Origin: Sorghum bicolor
Taxonomy: Eukaryota > Streptophyta > Magnoliopsida > Poales > Poaceae
Assembly (NCBI RefSeq): GCF_000003195.3
Contig: NC_012879.2
Location: 25,278,017-25,342,016 of the forward strand
Direction of reading: 5' to 3'
DNA length: 64,000 nt
Below the pieces are notes generated by a model, which did no database searches, was not told the DNA's origin, and was given only the letters and a program-made list of their open reading frames with translations. The position numbers and the translations under genes were made by a program. The first letter of the stretch is position 1, and every line of letters starts with the position of its first letter. This document shows, piece by piece, positions 33,281 through 43,623 of the stretch.

Positions 33281-34740
33281 TGTTGACGGTCCTTAAGTAT
33301 CAAATTTAATTATCAAATAAATAAAGAAAAGGATCCAAATGAAATCAAGATCCAGACTTAGGGTTTTATCTGACAGAATTCCACGAGTTTTGGTGTTTGT
33401 CTATTTCTGCAGGGGGTTATTAGGAAATACGGAAGAAAGGCCCACATGTCGGGATTACGTAAAGATATTAACGTGCTGCGCAATTATCTTACATCTAGAA
33501 GACTCCAGAAGCCACGAGACCGAAGTGGAGGCGAAACGGGGCCAGACCCTGGGCGGCCGCCCAGTTGGTCAGGGCGCCCGCCCACCTCCTGAGTCCAATC
33601 AGGACTCTGCTTTGCGGGAGATCTCCACCGACCTAAAGGATGAATCTAAACCATACAATCTATGTCGGTTTAATCCAAGGGCCCATATTCACTTGAAGGG
33701 ACTATAAAACCAGACCCCCTGGCCCCTGGAGGAGAGAGCCTCTCAACCCTAATTCATTGTTCCATCAAGGGAGAAGAAGCCTCTGATCAAGATTAGAGCC
33801 ACCACATCAATTAGATATCTAGATTAGCATAGCTACATAGGATTAGAACTAGAAGGAGTCAATCTTCGATTGGTTTCCGGATCTGTCAAGAGGATTCTTG
33901 GTAATTCTCTAATTGTGCTTCTAATTGCTTTCTAATTATCTTTGTTCTTCAATATTATGAATATGACTTTGTTCTACTTCAATATATTGCTTATGACTTT
34001 GCTCTACTTGCTTATATTCAAGATTATATTGTTCTTAGTTTATCATAGTTATGTACTTGGCTTAGTTAGATTGGATCTATATACATACTTAGGATCGTAT
34101 AGCGTTTATCCATCGGATCCATGGGTAAATGATAGATATTGTGTAGGCGTGGTGCTGATACCGTATTTATCTGCGATTGTACCCAATATGCCAGATCGTG
34201 GGGTGGTTCGTGATAGTGACAGCTTCATTGATTCTTATATAGTCCCCCTCTCGTGTATTGGGCTGGCAGAGCAACATTATTACAGGGGAGTGATTGCTAT
34301 GTTTCTCATATTCCTTGCTAATATCACTATGCATGGGCGTAGTCTTGTCTCGCAATGATTGCTAAGTATGCTTGCACTAACTATGATATGCTAGACTATA
34401 TAGTTGAGAATAACTTAGGGAATATTCTTGTAGTTCGTTCTAATACCATGCTAATGACTTTCTAGAGTATCTAATTGAGGTGCTTATCATATTTATTATG
34501 TGGCTAGATCAGATTAGTTATCCTTGTCACTATTATTATTTCATATATCTTTTATGTGACACTTATCCCTGTATGAAGAGTTAGATATAATGTTCTCAAT
34601 TATACATGCAATGATAGATGCTCAATCTCATATTCTATTCTGTAATCATTAGTGATGATTGCTAATCCCTTCCCAGTGGTAAAAATATAAATAACGATAC
34701 CTGGAATACTTCCCGGTTAAAATGTATTTTTGGCTCAACA
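33281..34740 (+). repeat. 5' LTR of element B (1.46 kb, with a deletion)
   Basis: Starts TGTTGACGGTCC and ends GGCTCAACA. It carries the two GC boxes (33551-33562 and 33572-33583) and TATA box TATAAAA (33703-33709). Compared with the 3' copy it lacks about 200 bases just before its end, after AAAATG at about 34726. Confidence 0.9.
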
Positions 34741-34748
34741 AGCATTTT

Positions 34749-34766
34749 TGGCTCCGTTGCCGGGGA
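34749..34766 (+). promoter_or_regulatory. Primer-binding site of element B
   Basis: TGGCTCCGTTGCCGGGGA, one base different from the sites of H and A. The leader to 35054 holds no gene. Confidence 0.88.
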
Positions 34767-35054
34767 AGGTTGATTACTAATCAGGAATGGAATAAAAAGA
34801 TTTTGAGTTATCATTCGCATCACTAATATGATTGAGCTTATCTATTCTCTCATACAGTTTTACCCCGATATTTTTCTATTTTATCTTATGCAGGGGAATG
34901 TATGAATAGAAGACATCTTCCAGGAAATTTTGTTGACAATCCCGAAGCATTATTCAAGAAGACGACAGCCAAGCTAAAGAAATCATCAACACTTTAGCAA
35001 GAAGCTTCATCCAATCAAGAAGATCACCGGAACTTGTCTTTAGAGTTCGAAGCC

Positions 35055-36950
35055 ATGGCGAACAAATCAATCCGCGAGTTCTCAGCTCCCACTACGGACA
35101 ACATCCGCACTGGACCTGCTGCAGAGATCGATGGCAACTTTGAGCTCAAGCCTGGACTTATCAACATGGTGCAATCCAACTAGTTCTGTGGGAAGGCACA
35201 CGAAGACGCTAGTGCTCATTTACAACACTTCCTGGAGATTTGCAACACATTCACCATAGCAGGAGTTTCCAAAGACGCTATACTACTTTGCCTCTTCCTA
35301 TTCTCACTGTTAGGAAGAGCGAAGCAGTGGTTCTACGCTACAAAGGAGAAGAATACTACGTGGGCACTCTGCTCAACAAACTTCCTGGCTAAGTTCTTTC
35401 CCATGGGCAAGACCAATGCTCTCCGTGGGAAGATTACAAGTTTTCAGCAACAAAATGATGAATCTGTTCCAGAAGCATGGGAGCGCTTTCAAGACTACAT
35501 CCTAGAATGTCCCCATCATAGAATGGAGAGTTGGCTACTGATGCAGACATTCTATCATGGGCTCAGCAACAGTGCCCGAGAGACCATGGATGCTGCAGCT
35601 GGAGGAGCATTCTTATCACTTACTATACCACAAGCCACAGCTCTTGTGGAGAAGATGGCGTCCAACCAAAGCTGGAATGAAGAGAGGACCCAGACACGCA
35701 AGAGAGGTGGAGGTATGCATCAGCTGAAGGAGGTAGACATGCTGTCTGCAAAGCTAGACCTGCTCATGAAGAAGCTCGACGATAGAGCTGGAGACAAGAA
35801 AGAAGTTATGCACATCTACGACTCTCACATGACTTGTGAGGAGTGTGGAGACACTGGACACTCAGGCAACCACTGCCCTGAGATGCTTGAGGATGTGAAC
35901 TACATCAACAACAACAACTACTACTACTACAACCGTCCTCAACAAAATCAAGGTTGGAATCAACAGAGGCCTAACTACTCAGGTAATTATCAAGGTAACA
36001 ATTCTTACAACAATAATAATAATTTTCCACCTTTGAGAGAGTTAGTGTCTAATCAAGGAAAGCTAATGGATAACCTGTCTAAGAAATTGGCATCAAATGA
36101 TAAAATGCTAGAAAATATAAATAATAGAATGGATAATTTCTCTACTGCCATCAAGAATCAAATTAGCTTTAATAAAATGATTGAATCTCAGTTAAATCAA
36201 ATAGCTGCTGCTGTTCCTACTACTAACCCCGGTATACCATCACAACCGGAAGGATTAGAATCTGCAAATCTTGTAGACATGTTCGATGGAGGTAATTGGA
36301 GTAACCCCGTCACTGAATTCTCTACTGACCTTCTGCCGGTCAAGAGAGGCGATCCAGGACGCCCCGTCATCCCGATCTCCATCGGCATGGTGGACGTTCC
36401 AGAAGCACTCTGTGACTTTGGCTCTAGCGTCAACATTATACCCAGGGTACTCTATGAGAAATTCTTTACATATCCTTTACTAGAGACAACCATGTGTTTG
36501 CAGTTTGCAGATCAGACGATAACTTTTCCAAAAGGAATAGTGAGGAACCTTTGTGTCCGAGTTGGTACCTTGTATGCCCCAGCAGACTTCGTAGTGGTTG
36601 AGACCGGAAATGATGAGAGAGCACCTATCATCCTAGGAAGGCCATTTTTGAACACCACGGGAGCTATCATCTACGCTAGTGCTGCCAAGATCAGTTTCTA
36701 CGTCAAAGGGAAGAAGGAGACATTTTTCTTCAAGAACAAGACTACACAAATTCCAGATCAATCCAGACGTGAATCAAGGAAGAGGACCAATAGGAGGAAC
36801 AGGAACAAGCAAGTGTGGACCGAGTCAGCTAAGATGGTCACTGTAGTCCATGGAGGCCAAGATCACCAACTTAAGTCACCGTTTTTGACCAAGAAGGACG
36901 ACCCAGGAATGCCAAGCATCTACTGCTCCATAAATGGATATAACTTCTAA
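35055..36950 (+). pseudogene. Gag and first protease domain of element B
   Basis: One frame from ATG 35055 (MANKSIREFSAPTTDN). A TAG at 35181-35183 interrupts it early; a CAG-to-TAG change fits. Capsid: FLAKFFPMGKTNALRGK and LMQTFYHGLSNSARETMDAA. A zinc knuckle CEECGDTGHSGNHC of C-x2-C-x4-H-x4-C form is encoded at about 35835-35876, followed by an Asn-rich linker. The first retropepsin-like domain has ALCDFGSSVNIIPRVLYEKF (DFGS at the active site) and RAPIILGRPFLNTTGAI. A TAA at 36948-36950 ends it, but the same frame continues into a second protease domain. Confidence 0.87.
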
Positions 36951-37406
36951 AAGATGATTTGCGACACCGGATCGGGCGTCAACATAATGGCCGCAGTCAC
37001 TTATCGGCTCTTGTTCGGGACCATGCCACTAAGACCCACATACATTCAGCTCCAGATGGCAGATCAGACATTTCGAGAAGTTCAAGGAATAGTATCTGAT
37101 GTCCCAGTCAAAATAGACGATCACTTTGTCTACACAGACTTTCAAGTTATTGACATGGGAGAAGACGAGTATGATCCACCCATCATCCTTGGAAGACCGT
37201 TCCTCAGCACCGTTAAAGCAATTATCTACATTGGAACCGGAGAAGTCCATATGCACTTCCCCTCAGAGAAGGTACGCCATTATTTTACTGACCCTAACTA
37301 TATCATTGAAGAATCTAAGCAGGTCAGAAAGAGATGCAACCGCAACCAGAGGAGGCAGATCATCAAGGACGGATGGGCAGACTATGAAGGAGAAGTTGTA
37401 AGGTGA
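36951..37406 (+). pseudogene. Second, tandem protease domain of element B
   Basis: Same frame as gag, directly behind the TAA at 36948. A second retropepsin-like domain has MICDTGSGVNIMAAVTYRLL (DTGS active site), LQMADQTFREVQGIV and PPIILGRPFLSTVKAIIY. It parallels the first domain block by block, including the LQxADQT and IILGRPFL motifs. J carries remnants of both domains, so the arrangement belongs to the family. The frame ends at 37406 with no RT behind it. Confidence 0.85.
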
Positions 37407-39720
37407 GAAGACGTAGAGTTTAAACAGAATTATCCAGAGGAGATTGAAGCACCGAGTCAGGTATAGAAAATGAAGATAACTATACAAGAAGAGGAGGCGC
37501 TGCCAGAAGTACTGACTTCGCCACCCAACGAACCTCAGGACGATTAAGAAATTGGAGAGTCACGTTCGGAGGACTTAAAAACACCGAACGCCTTGCCAAG
37601 AGGTAAACTTGGTAGTTATCCTTTCCCTTTCAATTATTTCAAATAGTTTACTTAGTTAATCATATTCACGCTATCTTAAAAAGAAAATAAAAATGTGAAA
37701 AAACAGTAAGCCCCATGTGAGTAGACGAGTGGCATAAAACCAATAAGTACATTCACTGTGGTGGCATAAAAATAAAATAAATATTTTTTCTGTTTTATAA
37801 AAACAAAAATATAAAAACAGGGAGTAACAATTATTAAGGAGTCTCAACATAATAAAGGCTAAATATTTATGCTAACACTTAATCAATTCCACAAGCTTTG
37901 TTGTCTATTTGAGCTCCACAGAATTTAAGAATCAAGAAGACTAGCAGACGGAGGACATTCTAATCGCTGTCAGAATGCTGCTAACTTTCAAATACACCTC
38001 TGCCACCTACTAGCTACATCAAGAGAAATTACGTCAAAATTCAGCTTGGTGGAGAGCACCCCCATTTACCTCGATAAGTATTTCTATCTATTTTTATACT
38101 TATATTATTTTACAATATTAAAATACACATAAACTATGGGAAAACCAAATAAAGATTTTATGCTTATATATGTCTTTTGCTTAGTGTGTTTAATAAATAA
38201 ATAAAGTGGCTATGCTAATCTGTATCTAAACAAAAACTTAAGCATGGATATGATAAATAGTTGCTCTGCCTAATTTGCAAATTTTAAGTTCTCTCTCAAG
38301 TTTAGATATAACTGTTATAATTTAAAGCTTGCCCTAGACCTAAACTTGTGGGATGAAAACTTGATCTGAAGTCTAAGTTGTTAACGGATACGATATGGGA
38401 AGGTTGAGCTGTTGTTTATCTGTTCCTAGAGATGCTAGAATTCTGGAGAATTTTATCTTTGAAAATCTTTAAAATGTTGCATGATGAGTTCCTGTATGAT
38501 GAGAGCTTAAATTCCTACCACAGCCATATATACATGCTTGCTAGACTTTGAGCCACACATTTACTATTTACTGCTTATGAGCATTGAGTGTGGTCAAGCT
38601 GTGTAGACCCTTAGGAGCTTGTCATGTGGTTAAATCAAGATTTCACTTGCACGTTCACTCATATATGCTACTTCTACTCCAGAAGTACCATCCACATATA
38701 TCCATCCATTTCCATCTCCAGAATCACCCAAAAATATTCTGCTCCTAATCCGGGAGAGAATAACCAAAAATATTTCTGTTTCCCCTTGTGAAATAAATGC
38801 TCAAGTTATCTTGTTACTACCACTTGCTATATTATCTCAAGAGATGAGTGCTCTAAAAAAAAGAAGAAAATAAAAAAAATATACGAGGAAATAAAAAGGA
38901 GCAAGTGCTCGGAACCTCGAAAGAAAAGAAAGAGTGAGACGAGAGGTAAAAATGGACAAGTGTCCGACAGTAGAATTAGGGGTACAGGATACCCACCTGA
39001 GAGAAAAGAAAAAGAAGAGCATCTCATTCTCCTCATAAAGTTTCAAAAGCAATGAAGGTATGTATCCCCTCAAAAGAGCAAAGTAGAATTAGACTTCCAC
39101 CACCATTGTTTTCACCATTGTTATCACCATCATCACCATACACCATTCATTCGCCACACATGCACATCTTGAGTTGACTTATTGATTTGTTTCTTTGGAT
39201 CCATGGTTTGACTATACAATAAATGTCTTGTAAGTATGTATATTTTATCTCCCACCTATGAGCTCCAGATATTAAAGCCTTATTAGAGTAGGGTGAGAGA
39301 GAAGGCAATGTCACTATGCCTTATACCAGAAATACTACATATCTTGAGAGAAGGCATATACCATCAATGCCTTGGTAAGGATCCAAAAATACCACAAAAG
39401 AGAGACCTGAGAGAATCATACAAGGAATCTCTGAGTTTTATTTGAAAATCTGCAAAAACCCCAGAGCTATAGCTGATCAAGAATAAGAGACATGGCACTT
39501 GGCTAGACTGTTCTATCTTTTAACCACTCAAGACAAAAGTGACAGTTACAAGTCCCATGGTGTAGGTAAAGTAAGTAAGTTTTAAGTCTTGACAGTTTAC
39601 TCTAACTCAGAGATGAGATCTTATTTAAAAAGCATGTGTACCGTCAATTTTTTTAATAATATTGCAACAAATTATGATCCATAGCTGAGTCTATCCTTGC
39701 TCAGGGACGAGCAAGAGGTA
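37407..39720 (+). other. Non-coding 3' part of element B
   Basis: About 2.3 kb without a credible ORF where pol would lie in an autonomous element. It contains two inverted-repeat motifs around CAAGTG (38899-38910 and 38954-38965) that recur in A and K. Confidence 0.75.
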
Positions 39721-39732
39721 AGCTTGGGGGAG
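39721..39732 (+). promoter_or_regulatory. Polypurine tract of element B
   Basis: AGCTTGGGGGAG, two bases before the 3' LTR; identical in A and K. Confidence 0.88.
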
Positions 39733-39734
39733 TT

Positions 39735-41386
39735 TGTTGACGGTCCTTAAGTATCAAATTTAATTATCAAATAAATAAAGAAAAGGATCCAAATGAAATC
39801 AAGATCCAGACTTAGGGTTTTATCTGACAGAATTCCACGAGTTTTGGTGTTTGTCTATTTCTGCAGGGGGTTATCAGGAAATACGGAAGAAAGGCCCACA
39901 TGTCGGGATTACGTAAAGATATTAACGTGCTGCGCAATTATCTTACATCTAGAAGACTCCAGAAGCCACGAGACCGAAGCGGAGGCGAAACGGGGCCAGA
40001 CCCTGGGCGGCCGCCCAGTTGGTCAGGGCGCCCGCCCACCTCCTGAGTCCAATCAGGACTCTGCTTTGCGGGAGATCTGCACTGACCTAAAGGATGAATC
40101 TAAACCATACAATCTATGTCGGTTTGATCCAAGGGCCCATATTCACTTGAAGGGACTATAAAACCAGACCCCTGGCCCCTGGACGAGAGAGCCTCTCAAC
40201 CCTAATTCATTGTTCCATCAAGGGAGAAGAAGCCTCTGATCAAGATTAGAGCCACCACATCAATTAGATATCTAGATTAGCATAGCTACATAGGATTAGA
40301 ACTAGAAGGAGTCAATCTTCGATTGGTTTTCGGATCTGTCAAGAGGATTCTTGGTAATTCTCTAATTGTGCTTCTAATTGCTTTCTAATTATCTTTGTTC
40401 TTCAATATTATGAATATGACTTTGTTCTACTTCAATATATTGCTTATGACTTTGCTCTACTTGCTTATATTCAAGATTATATTGTTCTTAGTTTATCATA
40501 GTTATGTACTTGGCTTAGTTAGATTGGATCTATATACATGCTTAGGATCGTAAAGCGTTTATCCATCGGATCCATGGGTAAATGATAGATATTGTGTAGG
40601 CGTGGTGCTTATACCGTATTTATCTGCGATTGTACCCAATATGCCAGATCGTGGGGTGGTTCGTGATAGTGACAGCTTCATTGATTCTTATATAGTCCCC
40701 CTCTCGTGTATTGGGCTGGCAGAGCAACATTATTACAGGGGAGTGATTGCTATGTTTCTCATATTCCTTGCTAATATCACTATGCATGGCGTAGTCTTGT
40801 CTCGCAGTGATTGCTAAGTATGCTTGCACTAACTATGATATGCTAGACTATATAGTTGAGAATAACTTAGGGAATATTCTTGTAGTTCGTTCTAATACCA
40901 TGCTAATGACTTTCTAGAGTATCTAATTGAGGTGCTTATCATATTTATTATGTGGCTAGATCAGATTAGTTATCCTTGTCACTATTATTATTTCATATAT
41001 CTTTTATGTGACACTTATCCCTGTATGAAGAGTTAGATATAATGTTCTCAATTATACATGCAATGATAGATGCTCAATCTCATATTCTATTCTGTAATCA
41101 TTAGTGATGATTGCTAATCCCTTCCCAGTGGTAAAAATATAAATAACGATACCTGGAATACTTCCCGGTTAAAATGCTGCATCGGTATTAATCTGTGCGC
41201 TTGCAGATCCAATTCATTATTTATTTAGAAGAGCAATTGCATATTTCAATACCGCGTCTCTTATATCATGCTGGGGATGACCACTTGGCTTAAGTGGTGT
41301 GAGGGATAGGTTTGGCATTTTTGGCACCGTTACTAGATTTAGAGAACTTAGTCTACTTTTGGTAATGATGTTAAGAATACCCAACA
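39735..41386 (+). repeat. 3' LTR of element B (1.65 kb)
   Basis: Starts TGTTGACGGTCC and ends AATACCCAACA, followed by the target duplication ATAGC. GC boxes at 40005-40016 and 40026-40037, TATA box at 40157-40163. A sequence resembling the primer site (TGGCACCGTTAC, from 41322) lies inside it, about 60 bases before its end. The end matches that of the J LTR, so this copy is the standard form and the 5' copy is shortened. Confidence 0.92.
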
Positions 41387-41391
41387 ATAGC
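41387..41391 (+). repeat. Right target-site duplication of element B
   Basis: ATAGC immediately after the 3' LTR, equal to 33276-33280. Confidence 0.95.
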
Positions 41392-42733
41392 AGAAAACCA
41401 AAGCTGGTTCCAAGATAAAGCTCAACAATGTCATCAAACTGAAGAAATACCAGAAGAAGTAAATGCATTATCAACTAAGATGGAAAATTTTCTCCATTGG
41501 ATTGACCAGAGGGCCAAGTTCAAAGAAGATCAAAGGGCCATTGAGACAGCATACAAATATCAACCAACTTCGAGTCAACCCAATAGCAAAGGTATGAATT
41601 CAGGTAATACTGTCAAACAACTTTCATTAAAAGAGATAATTGCTCAACAAACCAAAATTAATGATGAAGTTAAACAAAGGCTAGATACAAATGAATCATC
41701 TCTAAAAGATATATACAATAAAATGGATTTTCTACTAACTGCCTTTGATGAGCAAAACACTCTTAATAAAAGGGTAGAGCTTAAATTAATAAAGATAGCT
41801 GCTGCACTGCCTGTTGCTACTAACCTTGAGCAGGTAAAGAATATAACTACTAGAGGAGGCAAAGCTACCAGAGATCCACCATATCCAAAAGAGAAACAAA
41901 GAACATCAGCACCAGTGCAACCAGCAGTGATAGAAGAAGAAAGCCCAGTTGGAGCAGAAGATCTGCCACAACCACCAAGAACTGGAGAAATGAGGAAAGA
42001 TTTTTACGACACCAACTATTTGCCATTTCCAAGAAGAAACAGAGGACTGCAGTCGGATGAGCAGTTTGGTAAGTTTGTAGAGGTCATTTAGAAATTATAC
42101 GTCAACATACCTCTGCTCGATGCCATACAGGTACCTACATATGCAAAGTACATCAGAGATATTCTTAACAATAAGAGGCCACTGCCCACCACTGAGGTTA
42201 TCAAGCTGACAGAAGAATGTAGTGCGGGCATCCTCAATAAACCACCAAAGAAGGAGGAAGATCCTGGATGTCCCACTATTGATTGCTCGATCGGAAACCA
42301 ACACTTCAACAATGCACTTTGTGATCTCTGAGCAAGTGTCAGTGTGATGCCAGCATCAGTCTACAAAAAGCTTGATCATGCAGCCTTAGAACCAACATCA
42401 ATGTGCCTACAACTAGCGGATCAATCGGTTCGACACCCGTTGGGCATCGCCGAGAACATTCCAGTCAAGATCAGAGATTTCCTTGTGCCAGTAGACTTCG
42501 TAGTACTGGACATGAGTCCTGACTCAGAAGTATCCATCATCCTTGGAAGGCCATTTCTGAGCACTGCCAATGCCCACATTGATGTCGGGAAGGGAAAAAT
42601 CAAGTTCAACATAAACGGTCAAGAAGAACACTTCACATTCAAACCCAGACCAGAGAGAGACTCTATAGTGAAGGAAGTTCATGAAGAACCACTGGAGACA
42701 CCATCTCCAGAGGAAGGTAACTCAGAAGATTAA
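41392..42733 (+). pseudogene. Gag C-terminal part and protease of element A
   Basis: Continues the frame broken at 33280. The gag part shows MENFLHWIDQRAKFKEDQRA and a Lys/Glu-rich helix. No zinc knuckle is seen. A TAG at 42089-42091 and a TGA at 42329-42331 break the frame; the latter lies in the protease active site (CDL before the stop, ASVSVMPASVYKKL after it). Downstream are MCLQLADQSVRHPLGIAEN and IILGRPFLSTANAHIDVG. Only one protease domain is present, in contrast to B. The frame ends at 42733 and no RT follows. Confidence 0.85.
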
Positions 42734-43227
42734 AATATTTGGAGGTCCAGCTTGGGGGACCTAAAAATCCCAAACCCTCACCGGGAGGTAAATCGGTAAT
42801 TATCCGCATTATTAATTTTCTCGTATTTAAATTCTTGCATTAGTCATATTTATTCATAGCATTATTATAATAATGAAAAGCCTCATATAAATAATATTCG
42901 TGGTGTGTAACAACCCATATTTATTAATTATTGTGGAGGCACAAAAATATTTTCCATTATCATTTTAATTAAGTGTTAATTCTCATAGATTTTCCTGCAT
43001 TATATTTAATTATATTAATCTTCTAGAAGCATGACCCACACTCCTTGGGTCCCACATGTCATACGGCACACCTCACATACATCCCATCACATTATTTCAT
43101 CCACCAATATGTTTCCACTCACCAGACATCTTTCCACCGTCCAACCACCACCACACAACATTATTCTACGTGAGATCAAAGCAAGGAAGCAAGTGGAGGA
43201 GGCACACCAAGGATGGGCATCACAAGT
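42734..43227 (+). other. Non-coding stretch after the protease of element A
   Basis: About 490 AT-rich bases with no gene; pol is absent here. Confidence 0.7.
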
Positions 43228-43283
43228 GGGTGCCCGCCCACCTACCAAGGGCGCCCGCCCTGTCCCCTTTTCCTCCTATAAAA
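43228..43283 (+). promoter_or_regulatory. Internal promoter of element A
   Basis: Two GC boxes, GGGTGCCCGCCC (43228-43239) and GGGCGCCCGCCC (43249-43260), start 21 bases apart as in the LTR promoters. A TATA box (TATAAAA, 43277-43283) follows after 16 bases. The next 340 bases look like a 5' leader, ending in CAACTTTTGTTTGCAG (43608-43623), a good 3' splice site touching the ATG context of the downstream gene. Confidence 0.65.
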
Positions 43284-43623
43284 GGCCACCTCCAGCTCCC
43301 CTTCTCTTCACACAAACACTCCAGAAAACCACACAAGTTTCAGTTTCCCGAGAAGGAGTTCTTGTAGTGAAGAGAAGAGAGTAAAGAGAAAGAGGAGAGT
43401 GGAAGGGAAGGTTGAAGTTCTTTTGAGAGAGTGATTGTCACCTAGCAAGTAGTGATCCTGTTGTCTAAGCGGAAGTAAAAGTTGTTTAGGGGGAGGCTCT
43501 ACCAAAATAGAAATTTGTCTTGAACGATTAACCCCTGGACTACTGACACTCCGGACAGCTAACCACTAACATTTTATCTCACATTTTCCACCAGTTGTGT
43601 TTTTGCCAACTTTTGTTTGCAGG

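Larger units (their letters stand above)
33281..41386 (+). mobile_element. Element B: complete non-autonomous Athila-like element
   Basis: The only complete element in the window, 8.1 kb. It has two LTRs (33281-34740 and 39735-41386), a primer site, one long gag-protease frame with two protease domains, 2.3 kb of non-coding sequence, a polypurine tract and matching ATAGC duplications. It has no RT, RNase H or integrase. The LTRs differ at about a dozen places by eye over 1.44 kb, fewer than those of A, as expected for an insertion into A. Confidence 0.93.

Noticed and set aside
41310..41345. End of the B 3' LTR placed at about 41313, before a primer-site-like sequence, making 39735-46729 a further element
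   Set aside because: The target duplication ATAGC and the resumed gag frame fix the LTR end at 41386; the primer-like sequence is inside the LTR.
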